DNA from: Punica granatum
Lineage: Eukaryota; Streptophyta; Magnoliopsida; Myrtales; Lythraceae
DNA: 64,000 nt
Direction of reading: 5' to 3'
Assembly: GCF_007655135.1 (NCBI RefSeq)
Contig: NC_045127.1
Coordinates: 16,067,001-16,131,000, forward strand
A program made the position numbers and the translations under genes. This document shows, piece after piece, positions 50,353 to 61,929 of this stretch (positions are counted from its first letter, which is position 1; every line of letters begins with the position of its first letter). Below the pieces are notes generated by a model that was not told the DNA's origin, did no database searches, and saw only the letters and a list, made by a program, of their open reading frames with translations.

Positions 50353-53300
50353 ATTCTGGCGACGCCCTCGTCGCATCTTCTGCGTAAAAAGCCTCAATCT
50401 GCTTTGTGAACTGCCACAAGTCTTCTGCGGGTTCCCAACTTGCCTCACTCTCGGGTAACCCCTTCCACTTGATAAGGTACTCACGCTTCGGCTTGCACTA
50501 ATGTTTCCTCACGACCCGATCAGCCAAGACTTGCTCGACATCCTGGTCGTATGCCGCCTTAGCCCCAATTGGTGCACGCGAGGACTCGACCTTGCTCGGA
50601 TCTTCCTTGTCCTCCTGGAACGGCTTTAGCATACTCACGTGGAATACCGGGTGGAGCTTTAGCTTTTTAGGGTGTTCCACCTTGTACACCACGTTACCTA
50701 CGCGCTGGAGGACTTGGAATGGGCCCTCGTACCTCCGTGTAAGGCCCTTGTGCACGTCCTTGTGTCGGAGAATGTTGTGCAGCTTCACCAACACAAGTCA
50801 CCTACACTATACTCGACGTGGCGACGCTTCTTATCGGCCCACTTCTTCATTCGCTTCGTCGCCCTGTTGAGGCAAGACCGTGCCAAGTCCGCCTCTTCTT
50901 GCCAACTCTTGGCGAGCTTGTACGCCGTTGGGCTATTCCCTTTGTAGCCCAATGCCACCGTACTCGGGGTTGATGGCTTTTGGCCCGTCACAATCTCGAA
51001 GGGACTTTTGCTGGTGGACTCGCTGCTTTGTAGGTTATAGGAGAATTGAGCTGCATCGATTATCGTCGCCCAATCCTTTTGCATTGTGCTCACGGAGTGT
51101 CGTAGGTACAACTCCAAGAGTGCATTCACCTTCTCCGTTTGGCCGTCGGTTTGAGGATGGAGACTTGTAGAGAAGTTCAAGCCCGTGCCTAAAAGCTTGA
51201 AGAGCTCAGTCCAGAATCGCCCCGTGAATCGAGGATCACGATCACTCACTATCGTGGTCGGCACGCCCCAATACTTGACCACGTGCTTCATGAAGAGTCG
51301 GGCTGCCTCTTCCGCTGGGCAGTCCTTATTGGCCGGGATGAACGTTGCATATTTCGAGAATCGATCAACCACGACCATCAACGTTTGACATCCCTCCGAC
51401 TTCGGAAGATTGACTATGAAATCCATCGAAACACTCTCCCAAGGACGCTCAGGAATGGGGAGAGGCTCGAGGAGTCCTGCGGGCGACTTCTACTCTGTCT
51501 TGTCCTGTTGGCACACAAGACAAGTCTTCACGAAAGTTTCCACATCATCCCGCAGTTGGGGCCAATAGTACCGCTCTTCGACGAGTGCCAAAGTGCGATG
51601 AATCCCCGGGTGACCAGCCCACTTCGAGTCATGGTACTCTCGTAGAATCTCCCGCCTGAGGTTGTCATAGAGTGGCACGTAGACTCGACGACCCTTGGTG
51701 TAAACAAGGTCGTCCTCGCGCCAAAATTGCCGTGACTTCCCTTCGCAAGCGAGCTCCAAGAGAATGCGGGCTTTAGTGTCATGCTGCAGCCCTTCCTTGA
51801 TCCGACCCAACAATGGACACTCAAGTCGACTGATCGCGGCGAGTTCCACCCGTCGATTCAGTTCATCAGCCACGGCATTGGTCCTCCCTGGCTTATACTC
51901 CATCACGAAATCGAACTCGGCCAGGAAATCTTGCTAACGAGCTTGCTTCGGGGATAATTTCTTTTGCGTCTGGAAGTAACTCGTGGCAATATTGTCCGTC
52001 CTCACAACGAACTTTGAGCCCAAGAGATAGTGCCTCCAAGTCCGGAGACAATGCACCACCGCCGTCATTTCCTTCTCTTGGACCGTATACTGCCGCTTAA
52101 CGTCACTAAGCTTCCGGGACTCAAACGCGATGGGGCGGCCATCTTGCATCAGCACCCCGCTAATAGAGAAATCCGAGGCATCCGTCTCCACCTCGAACGG
52201 CTTCCCATAACAAGGCAACGCGAGAACGGGCTCATCCGTGACAACCCCCTTCAAGCGATCAAAAGCTGCTTGACATTCCTCTGTCCACTCCCAGGTTCGA
52301 GCCTTCTTCAAGAGGTCCGTGAGTGGCACGGTGATGCTTGAGTAACCCTTGATGAACCGTCGATAATAGTTAGCGAGACCAAGGAACGAACGTAACTCTG
52401 TCACCTTGGTTGGCGATTCCCACTCCATGATCGAGGCCACCTTCGATGGATCCATTTAGACCCGACCTCCACCAACGATGTGGCCGAGGAAAGGGACTTC
52501 CCTCTTAGCGAATGCACACTTCTCCCTCTTCATGTACAAGAAGTTCTCCCGAAGCACCTCGAACACCTGTCTCAAGTGCTCGACGTGGTCCTCGAGTGAC
52601 CGGCTATACACAACGATATCATCAAGATAAACCACCACAAATCGATCAAGGAACGGGTGGAGTACCTTAATCACGAGGGTGCAAAAAGTGGCTGGTGCAT
52701 TAGTCAGCCCAAAGGGCATGACGAGGAACTCGTAGGAACCGTATCGCGTTACGCATGTGGTCTTAGGCTCGTCCCCTTTCGCGATCCGCACTTGGTAGTA
52801 CCCCGACCGTAGATCCAACTTAGAGAACCACTGAGCTTCCCCAAGCTGGTCAAAGAGATCCGCAATCAACGGTATAGGGTACTTGTTCTTGACCGTTAGC
52901 TTGTTCAGTGCCCGGTAGTCTATACACATTCGTAGCGATTCGTCGTGCTTCTTTTGGAAGAGCATCGGGGCACCGAACGGAGCCTTCGAAGGTCAGACAT
53001 AGCCAGCATCAAGCAACTCCTTGAGCTGCCTCCTTAATTCCGCCAACTCTAGCGGTGCCATTCGGTAAGGAGCCATGGCGGGTGGCTTAGCATCGGGCAC
53101 CAACTCGATCCGGTGATCCACCTCCCTCTTAGGTGGAAGCTTCTTCGGAAGTTCCGTAGGCATCACATCCTTGAAGGAATCGAGGACTTGCGCGACCTCC
53201 GCTGGTACGTCGTCTCCCGAGCCCGCATCCTCATCTACCTTCAAGGCCGCAAGGTACGTGACTTCTCTTTTCTGGATCCCTCGCTTCAGTTGCATGGCCG

Positions 53301-53750
53301 ACAAGGTCTTTTGTCCATTTCCCATCGACCGCTTGACCGGCACCACGCATTGGCACTTAACATCCAACACACAGATGCAATGCGCGAATGGGACGAGTAG
53401 TGCATCGATCCTGTCGAGGAAATCCATCCCAATAACAAAGTCGTAGTCATCAAGAGGGATTACCTCAATAGTTTCCTTTCCACTCCACTGCCCGATCTGG
53501 ATATCCACGTCCTTAGCAACACCGCATGTCGGGACTTCTTCGGAATTCACCGTCTTGAACCGCCCCCTGGTCCTTTCAACGCGAAGTCCCAGCTTCTTCG
53601 TGCCTTCTTCAAAGATGAAGAGGTTGGATGCTCCTGTGTCAACGAGAGCACTAAATGCCTTCCCGGCAATTTCAACATCCGCAAACATGAGCCCTTTCGA
53701 TCGATTGGCCTTTCTGGTCGTAATGGAGCTGAGGATACGCAGCTAGCCCA
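50351..53750 (-). pseudogene. pol (PR-RT-RH-INT-chromodomain) of the chromovirus, broken
   Basis: Aspartic protease motif LVDTGASN (about 53620-53650), reverse transcriptase with [13 protein letters not shown] and the catalytic [10 protein letters not shown], RNase H with [18 protein letters not shown], integrase with a zinc-binding GHPGIHRTL...CLVCQQ region, SMDFIVNLPKSEG and GPF motifs, then a chromodomain (REYLIKWKGLPESEASWEP) ending at 50351. In-frame stops lie at 53743-53745, 52993-52995, 52456-52458, 51934-51936, 51490-51492 and 50498-50500, and a one-base loss lies near 50797. The protein cannot be made as one piece. Confidence 0.92.
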
Positions 53751-54726
53751 ACCGCGTCTCCTCTTCTTTTCCTCATCGGCTTTCACCAACGCCGCGAGCT
53801 TGGCTTTGGTAGGGCATTCTCGAGCCATGTGCGGACCATTGAATAAGAAACACTTGAGCATCCGCTCATCCTTCCCCTTTGGCTTGCTCGACCCCGCCTT
53901 GTCCTTGAAAGTTGACTTGGTCGTCTTGTCGCCATCGGATCGGTGGGACTTCTCTAAATCTCCCCCACCTTTGGGCTTGCCCTTCACTTTCGAGTCGGAA
54001 TTGCTTGATGAGCGGAATTCCACCAGTGACTCCGCCGTCGACATAGCCTTGTGCAAATCTTGCACACCGCGGCGTTGCAGCTCTTGCTTAGCCCACGGTT
54101 TCAGCCCATCCATGAACTGGAAGAAGGCTTCTTTGTCAGTCAGCGACACCCTTATGCTCCAAGCGTCGAAGCTTGGCACGAGCTTCATCCTCCGCATACT
54201 CAGGGTAGAACTGTTGGTGGAATTCAACCTTTAACTCCTCCCAAGTGTTGACCGTGTTGCCACTTCGGTCGTCACACCTCCGATGCCACCATAGCAAAGC
54301 GACATTCACAAGGTACATGGAAACCATCCCCACACGGACAGCTTCGTCCTCTACTCCCGTCGCGCGGAAGTAGGTCTCCATACTCCATATGAAGTTGTCC
54401 ACGTCCTTGGCCACCCTAGTTCCCTTGAACTCCTTGGGCCTCGGGACATCTGGACGCGCGCTAAACTGACCCATGCCACCCGCATTGACACGAGTCCTTC
54501 GCACTTGCACGAGCTCGGCCCTGAGCTCATCGATCTCAGCACGCATGGCCGAGACAAGGGCTTCCAACGTCTCGTCCTGCTTGGTCAGCTCGTCCACTGC
54601 AGTGTTCAAGGCGCCCTGCATACCCTCTTGAAGCTCCTCCAAGTTCGAGCGGAGCTCCTCCATGCCCTTGGACGCGTCCTCGGTCTTGCTTTGGACATCC
54701 GCCATGACAACCTCTATCTTTGTCAT
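53750..54726 (-). pseudogene. gag of the chromovirus, broken
   Basis: The capsid-type region begins near MTKIEVVMADVQSK (coiled-coil-like, Glu/Leu-rich) and includes FKGTRVAKDVDNFIWSMETY and the LLWWHRR block. Near 54150 the frame shifts and part of the conserved stretch before TDKEAFFQFMDGLKPWAKQE is missing. A zinc-knuckle region reads CFLFNGPHMAREC (about 53815-53853): the second cysteine of CX2CX4HX4C is Phe, so zinc binding should be lost. Near 53765 another shift leads into the protease frame. Confidence 0.85.
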
Positions 54727-54845
54727 GTGGCCCTCAAACGAACTTAGTGGATCCCTCGAGCTTTCCCGCTACTTCTTGGACTTTGCCCTCGTCTCATCAA
54801 TCATCACCTCCGATTAGTTAGTGGTTGCCATCGCCTTAGACCTTC

Positions 54846-54857
54846 GCTCTGATACCA
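54846..54857 (-). other. Primer-binding site (initiator tRNA-Met)
   Basis: On the minus strand TGGTATCAGAGC begins two bases after the 5' LTR; it is complementary to the 3' end of plant initiator tRNA-Met, the usual primer of many plant Ty1 and Ty3 elements. Confidence 0.9.
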
Positions 54858-54859
54858 CT

Positions 54860-55250
54860 TGTCATGAGCTTGCTATTTTATCTAGCGTTCCCTACCCGTG
54901 CAGCCCTAGAATCGCTATTCTAGACAGCCTTTCCCTTCACAAAACTTCTAGAGAGAGAAACTAAAGAGAGAAGCTCTGGAGAAACTTTTTCAAGTGTGTC
55001 TACAATTGAGAAGGTGATGCCCTGATATAGGCACTCGGTATTTAATGTACATCCAACTACTTCTACCATCTACCGGTATAAATGCAATTATCCCAACTAC
55101 CAATATTAATTACTGAAGACTCGGGAGACTTCTAGAAGGTTCGGGGACCGAGGCTCTCTAGAAGACTCCATCGCACGCATTCCCTAATAAACCTCAGCAA
55201 CTTCAGGCTCTCTCGATCATCTTCGAGGTTAGGAAGGTCTATCCGTAACA
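54860..55250 (-). repeat. 5' LTR of the chromovirus
   Basis: 391 bases, TGTCATGAGC to CCGTAACA on the plus strand. As the upstream LTR of the minus-strand element it should hold the promoter, but the TATA sequence reads TATATCAG on the minus strand near 55023. Confidence 0.92.
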
Positions 55251-56124
55251 CAAGACTCTAAGGCATGAAATGGAGCAATCCCTTGCCAGCAGTTGGGAGA
55301 ACATTTATCTCATCTCATCTTGTGTATGCTTCGACCGCAATTAAATTGAAGTCATTAGTTAAGTACTACAAAAAATGCTAAATTCTCCTAAGCGTTGCAC
55401 CTTGATTTAGCAAAAAAACTCGTTCGTAATTGGATCGGAAGATATAGCATCACTTCATTCTAAGACACATTTGAGGGATTCGAGTGCTCTCAAAGACTTG
55501 CTCTCATCGATCCAATGCTTTGGTGTAGTAATTTAGGCTATAGGCTATAGGCATCAGAGTCTCTAATTACGAGTGATCCACGTCAGTCAAATACAGTTGA
55601 AACAAAAATGGAATGCCAATCGATCAAATCCACTTAGCAATCAACAAATTGTACTGCCTGAATTCAAACCCCTCCCTCCCCCCAAAAAAAAAATTCCTTG
55701 AAAACCAGGAAAAAAAAATATCAACAATGATATTTACGTTTTTAGTCCGAAAAGCCTAAAAGTGAGCTCCGAATCCTCTTCGAATCCCAGCTATACATCG
55801 AGAATAGGATTAATGGCAGTAAGAGACGTTGATGAGACAGCCATCATTCTGGTCGATGAGTTAATATGGAAGCGTACTGTCGGTCCATTATGAAAGGTCT
55901 TTTGTCAACGGAAGCTTACCACCCCAAACTCCGATTAGATGTCTTTCTTTCCATGTTCTCGAGTGCTTCAGTTTCGTCCCTTAAGATCGCCTAATCTGTT
56001 GTAATACAAATGCCTGAGTGAGCAATAGAAAGCATCTCCTTAACACTAGATTACGCACTTGACAGTGGCACTGTCACTTAAGCCTTCAGGAAAGGAGTTC
56101 ATCAGCCTCTTTTGAGTTAATTTA
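55251..56124. other. Spacer between the retrotransposon and the ceramidase-like gene
   Basis: No gene is recognised. The bases nearest 56124 should be the 3' UTR of the minus-strand gene. AT-rich with C/A homopolymer runs near 55678. Confidence 0.6.
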
Positions 56125-58680
56125 TTACCTCTGAAACTTGAGTTTCCGATTCATGAGCATGACAGTGAGCAGGACCGGGTACATTGACAGGCAGAGGTGC
56201 TCCAAGGAGTGCCCACTGATGAGGAAACTGCTTGAATGGTATATCTTCTTGTCAGCGAGAGCTTCAAACTTGGAGAAAAGGTATACGCCTGGTACCAGAT
56301 TAACCAATCGAAAGGTTTTCAACATTCCTACATTTGCTCAAGACATGAATAAAGAGAAGCTTCAAATACAGAGAAGCTTGCTTTTGATGGAGAGAGTAAT
56401 GTATAAGATGCAAAACGTTGGGATGACACTGTGTCATGAATAAAGAAGGAACTTTCTTCTCACAAATGGGTTCTCCATCTCTTACTTTTAATTCCTTACC
56501 TTTTCTAATTTTGTAACTACAAAAAGATTTGTAAGAAGCTAATTCTAGGTCAATAAACAGCTGAAGGCCGATTGGCATGGACCCAAATCAGTCTTCACCT
56601 TCTATGTAAGCCCAAGAGAGCAGTCGAGGGTTAAATGAGAGGGCAAACATATTACGATGCACCGATTCTCTGATAGCCAAAAAAGTGGCAATAGGAGAGC
56701 AATGAATTGTACTTAACTTATTAATAGGTCCGGGATATACAGGGTTTAGGTCCTGGGTGGGTGCTCGCATTGCTCATTTGGACACTTCGCTTAAGATCAC
56801 ATTATTCCTTTATGTGCTTATACATGTCCAACTCTATACCACTTGCTAGTATTACTTCCTCAGACACAAGTCAACAACCAACACAAACAAAAGGCCAAAG
56901 TTCTGCACTAAGAATTCGGGAACAACGATGCATGCAATTTAAGTTTACCGAAAGGCAGCATGGGGAAAAAAAACAAAGTGAAACAAAAGGTAAAAAGTAA
57001 AAAATGTAATGTTTAAATAACCATACCTGCTGCCCATAGCCAGTACCTCGAGTGAGTGTATTTGGATGGGAACAGGAACGACATAAATGGGATGAGAGCA
57101 CATGGGATCAGCTGAAACATCATGCGTAATCGCAGATCGTTAAATGTTCTGCAACCAGCTCAAAAAATCTATTCAGTAAATTACTAGGCACCCTCTTTTT
57201 TCTTCCCTTAATGGAGTTATCAAGCTCGGTAGAAATTAAAGAAAAGAACCGGAACACCAACCTTTCGTAAGAGGCGCTGAGAAGGGCGACTAGAAGGAGC
57301 AGGATAAAACAACATAGTCCTGTCCTCTGCCCCACTCTCTCCACAACAAAGCTAGAAAATAGTGATGCATATGCAATCATCATCTGCAAGGACCAGGTCA
57401 ATAAAATAATTAAGATCAATCACCAAATGATTTGAGATCTCTGATGTAAATATTTCACCTCTTCCAACAGACATGGCTAATTATTCTTTGCTGATTTTAA
57501 CCTTCCACCAACTGAATAACCGAGAAAATATCAAAGTTAAAACTTGCTGAAACTGAGAGATCAAAATCAGTGGAAAGGAAACAGTACTCTTTTCTATTTT
57601 GCTTGTACTATTTCTCAGCAAACAAAGCGGATTGCGGGAATAAAAACCAAAAACTGTAAAATCCCCCACTTGACCATTCACTTTATCTTTTGAGAAAGTC
57701 ACCTCTATATTCAGGGCTGTGAATCCAATCGTTTATACTTCTAACCTTTTAGATAGAAGTGTTATAGTATAAAATGAAATGAAAAATTTCTAACCGGTAA
57801 AGCATCCCACATCACTCTGCCCTCAATGGGCTTCAGGTGATAATAAGCTGACCCGAATGCTACACCAGCTATTCCAACGAAGAACAGCGCCCACCCCAAC
57901 AACTCTCCACGCAAACTGCAATCAACCACCCCAAAACCAAAGCTGCATCAACTTCTTCACTGGAAGAATCCTCAAAATACCATAAACAAAGTAGTAAATT
58001 ACACCGACCAGCCCTGTCTCGCACAGAAATTACAACAACGATCTTCACACTTCCTAGTGATTGCTAGCACTAGAAGTGTAGTTACTGCAGCAAAAACCCA
58101 AACTTCGACTTAATCAATGTCACTGCCTAAAAAAGAAGGGGACAAACATCTAAAGATCCCAGTTAAGCTAAGCTAAAAAGGTTCAATCTTTCCATAACTT
58201 TTGGAAATGCAGGTGCCCAGTGCTTTCAGTAATCACAAAATGCAAAGGGCGGTCGGCATAATCTAATCACAAAATATGAAATTTGGAAGAGAATACTCAT
58301 GAAACTTATGTACCTAATGTTGAAGAAGCAGCCCTGGAGGCAGAACACGAAACCGACGACACCCACGGCCAAGAAGGGGAAGTTCGTGATCACATTCAGC
58401 GTGTTGGGCACCCCTTTGAAAGAAGAAAATTCGGGCAAAAGTCAAAACGAAAGACGATGACTTTCAGCGCAACTTCATCGTATTCGTCGAGAGAAGGGGC
58501 GGACGTGGAGGTTGAGATCGTACCGAGGAAATTGCGCATGTCGGCGTAGATGTGGTTCTTGGGTGAGTAAGGGATCTTGGGGGTCGCCACCATGAGGAGG
58601 ACCCAGCACAGGGCGGCCCCACCCCATGCACGTCGGCGCCTCCCCCTCGGAAACTGCTGACTGGCAGCCGCCCACACCAT
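56125..58680 (-). CDS. Ceramidase-family multi-pass membrane protein (alkaline phytoceramidase-like)
   Basis: Six minus-strand exons (58680-58524, 58413-58314, 57915-57795, 57383-57262, 57148-57027 and 56288-56125) splice in frame at GT-AG sites to about 261 residues. Several hydrophobic segments suggest about seven membrane helices. Family landmarks are YADMRNFLG, GVPNTLNVITNFPFL, GSAYYHLKP, WDALPMMIAYASLF, THSRYWLWAAG, KFEALADKKIY and SGHSLEHL. The Ser/His/Asp residues in SAYYH, WD and SGHSLEH fit the zinc-dependent active site of the CREST/ceramidase superfamily, whose members split ceramides into long-chain base and fatty acid in the ER or Golgi. Plant members of this branch are little tested, so the substrate is inferred. 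An in-frame ATG at 58698 would add six residues (MRTESE). Length fits the family. Confidence 0.85.
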
Positions 58681-58698
58681 CTCACTCTCAGTCCTCAC

Positions 58699-59280
58699 TC
58701 AGTCCTTCCCGCTGCACTCTTCTTCGGTCTGTCTTCGTTGAAAATTTTCTCCCTTCTTCTCCTCGTTTCTTTTTCTTGTGTTTTAATCCATGTATTATTT
58801 ATTTATTCTATCTTTTTTTATAAGTCATTTATTTATAATTGAGAAAACATTCAATTTAGCCAACAATTTAGTCCTCAATGGATTTTGCTAACAGTTTGGT
58901 TCTCAGAGAGATCAATTGACCAGCAATTTGGTCAAGGAATGCAGGGTGAAGCAAGGAGCAAGCTCTTAAATTCAATGAGACTAACAACATTGGGTCAGAG
59001 GAAGTCGATATCATGCCTCTTAGCGAGCTTCAAAGCATTCTCTAAACAAATGCTCAAGCGCATGCTCTATATCGACTACCTAGGCCCTAGGTTTTTAGTA
59101 CCATCATGAATTCCCTAGAATTTTCTCGGATTGCATATGAGCAACCTGTTTTCTAATGTGCAGATTCTCATAAAAGGCAAGCACAAAGCATATTTATGTC
59201 AGTTCTTGATATTGAAGAAACTACTTGGAGTTCCGAGCCCCTAGCCTAGAATGAAAGTGTTTAGTAGATCATTGAGATAG
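58699..59280. other. Intergenic region upstream of the ceramidase-like gene
   Basis: Begins with the leader and promoter side of the minus-strand gene (CT-rich on the plus strand, 58680-58780). No clear TATA sequence is seen. The remainder has no recognised gene. Confidence 0.5.
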
Positions 59281-59341
59281 AATGAGAGTATTCAGAATTA
59301 TTTTTGCATTCCTTGATGTTGAATACAAAGTAGAGGCGCCA

Positions 59342-59348
59342 TTATATA
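59342..59348 (-). promoter_or_regulatory. TATA sequence next to the pararetrovirus-like fragment
   Basis: The minus strand reads GCGCCTATATAATGGCGCC, a TATA sequence between GGCGCC-like words, downstream of the reverse-transcriptase/RNase H relic. In Caulimoviridae the pregenomic RNA promoter lies after the polymerase gene, so the place fits. It is an inference. Confidence 0.4.
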
Positions 59349-59668
59349 GGCGCGAGGCATTACAAGACGACAAGCAGATATTTTTCTATGGCCGACAGCA
59401 TATTAGACTGTACACTAATAATACCACTATGGCCTGTCAATACATGAGCGTGGCCGACAATACATGACCTTACTTTAATAATACAAGACTCGGATAGCCC
59501 GGTGAATAGGAGGGAATTTCCATTATTTGCGAAATGTCTCGTGAGATGGTGAGAGGTTGGGGTCCTTTGGGTCGTTGTCAGACGCATACCACCACGGCTT
59601 TTCCCAAGGCCACTAATTTGCAGTTGTCGAGTCTTCGTTAGTCAGTTGATTCCACCATTTTTCATCAT

Positions 59669-61928
59669 TTATTTTTGCTGAGGCCAATTTGCAGGGTTTC
59701 GTAGATCATCATTGCAAGAACTTGGTCTAGGTTGGTCGTCAGCTGGTGAATTCAAGTCTAGTTGCATGAATGCATTTGGATATGGGGAGTATGGATCTTG
59801 GGAATTCAATGGAGGGATCAATTGATCCTTGTTGTAGTCTTCAAGGGCTTGTTGGTTTATAGGCCTGGTCAGCATATAGTCTCTTGGATAGTCCCATGGA
59901 ACTTTCGATAGTGGGTGGTAGCTAGATGACTCAGGGAACCACTCTATCCTTCTCACAGATGACCCTTTGAAATTTCAGTATTGGTCCAAAAGATCTAAGA
60001 TGTCTATGGAAAGAGTTTGCCAGACCTCAAAAGAGTACGTCTGCTGGAATACCGCTAGTTCTCCCCGTGCTATGGGAGGTCTTCCTCTAGGACACAAATT
60101 ACTCCATGGTTGGTTGAAGAGGATGATGGTGTCTTAGTACAACAGAGGATGAGAGGGTACCTTTCGAGCTTCTTCTGCAAAGAGCTACTTCCACTGTTGA
60201 ATGGATCGAAATCACTCGAAATGAGTGTCCAAGTTTCTATCTTCAGTGGGATAGCTGAGCATTTCCCTATCAAGGAGGTTGCGATTGAGGAAGTTGAGCA
60301 TGCACTTAAAATAGAATTGGATCCGATGTTGTAATTGTGGTATAAATACCAGAACAACCATTTCATGTCCTTGGGATATGGAAGGTTGAATGAATGCTGG
60401 AATGAATGGATGAAATGATACCAAGGATGCATTCCAAAAGGATGGAAAGTGAAAACTCCGTGGTATCATAATATCCTGTATTGGTACTCCTAGATAAAAT
60501 CCTCGGCCTTGATGTGGAACGTCTTTGTCCTGACTAACTCTGCAACTTCAAGGGGAATATCACCCCTCAGGTTTCCAAGTGTTGCCTGCCTCCAATGCGC
60601 TCATGCTACTTGATTCTGTGTTCCAAGGGTTGTGAACATATAGATGACAGGGATGATGTGAAGTGGCGAGAGTGTTGTGCTTCCCTATGATGTGCTTACC
60701 CTTGAAATCGTAGTTAACGAACCATTCAGCTCACCTAAGCAGTTGAGGATGATGCACTTGCTTCTGCTTGAATTGGAGTATCTTTCGAATGGAGGACATG
60801 GCCATCTTGACTGTAAATTTGTGCCCTATTAAGTGGAACTCAAACTTTCATATTCCTTTCATGACCGTTTGGATTTCCTTGAAAGCGGAATGGTAATGTT
60901 GTGTTGACGGTTTGAATCTCCCACTCCAGTATCCATAAATGTGGCGTTTGTTGTTCAATTCTTCTATCAGGACTGCACCTCAATATTTGTCGCTTGCATC
61001 AATTTGGAGTATATGTTTTCTTGTAGAAGGAATTTTGAGAGGAGGTAGGGACTGCAGTTGAGTCTTGAGTTCATGAATCGCCTTAGTCTGCGAGGGACCC
61101 CATGATGAGGCATCTTTCTTTAACATCTTTTCAATCGAGCGAGTGAATCCGGCGATTTTAGGAGGAAATCCTTGAGGTAATTCACCGTCCCAAAAAACTG
61201 TTGGATCTACTTCCTGGTTAGAGAATCCTCAGGATATTTTAACAACTCATGGGCCACATGTTGCTTTAGCTAGTACTAACCATTTGCAAGCTACTGAATT
61301 TTTTTTGGCCAATAATTATCTTCTTCTCAGATAGCATGATACAATGACTTGATACCAGTTCTGAGAATTGTTATAGTAGCTTTATATGGGCCTCTTCTGA
61401 TGGGCTAAATAGAAGAATGTCTTTGATAGCATGATAACTATGTTATTCTCAGATAGCATTATACCATGACTGGATACCAATTTTGAGAATTGCTATAATA
61501 GCTTTACATGGGCCTCTTCTGATGGGCTAAACAGAAGGATGTCTTTGATATATACTAGGGCTTGGTCCATGATAGGATTGAAGATTCGATACATACCCTT
61601 CTAAAATAAGGAGGGAGTTGTTTTAAACTAAATGACATGACCTTCGACTAATAGTGGGCATTTGGAATACAAAACCCGATTTTGGCTCTATCTTCAAGAT
61701 GAATTCCAAGCTGCTGGGAGCCAACTTTAGGTCGAACTTTGAGAACACCTTTGCTTGGGACAAGCTTATGAAGAGAGCTTGTTTATTGGGCAATGGGAAC
61801 TTGTCATCTTGGAGGAAATGATTCAACGGCTGGTAGTGGATAACCATCCTTGGCTTGCCATGAATTTGCTCCAATCTTTTGTTAACATAAAAGCCCTCAC
61901 ACACCCATGGTGAGTTGGAGGTGTACAC
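59669..61928 (-). pseudogene. Broken caulimovirid-like (endogenous pararetrovirus) polyprotein fragment
   Basis: Read on the minus strand, the 61928-61623 frame carries a reverse-transcriptase start of the type seen in plant pararetroviruses (FYVNKRLEQIHGK, then an NKQALF block and FSKFDLK), then loses the frame before the catalytic motif. Around 60980 an RNase H-type IDASDK...GAVL motif is interrupted by TGA in place of the conserved Trp codon. The 59956-59669 frame (Pro/Asp-rich, starting MRRIEWFPESSSYH) and part of 60070-60480 may belong to the C-terminal region. Movement, coat and protease regions are absent, so it is truncated at about 61.93 kb. A degraded Ty3-type element is the main alternative. 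It cannot produce a working protein. Confidence 0.5.
61326..61569. repeat. Tandem duplication of about 122 bp in the pararetrovirus-like fragment
   Basis: CTCAGATAGCAT starts copies near 61326 and 61448; both run through GGGCCTCTTCTGATGGGCTA and GAATGTCTTTGATA or a close variant. This duplication further breaks the reading frame of the relic. Confidence 0.85.
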
Positions 61929-61929
61929 A

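Larger units (their letters stand above)
49936..55250 (-). mobile_element. Ty3/gypsy chromovirus retrotransposon, complete but inactivated
   Basis: A 5.3-kb element read on the minus strand. Two LTRs (49936-50339 and 54860-55250) flank an internal region with gag, protease, reverse transcriptase, RNase H, integrase and a C-terminal chromodomain, in that order. RT before integrase defines Ty3/gypsy, and the chromodomain defines chromoviruses. Short LTRs of about 400 bases and the small size suggest the Reina-like group, which is an inference. The primer-binding site matches initiator tRNA-Met. CAAG stands outside both LTRs as a short target duplication. At least six in-frame stops, at least two frameshifts and a gag deletion make it non-autonomous. 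Confidence 0.93.

Noticed and set aside
59669..59956. 95-residue minus-strand frame considered as an independent host gene
   Set aside because: It has no introns or homologue I recognise and lies in line with the pararetrovirus-like relic, so it is treated as part of that.
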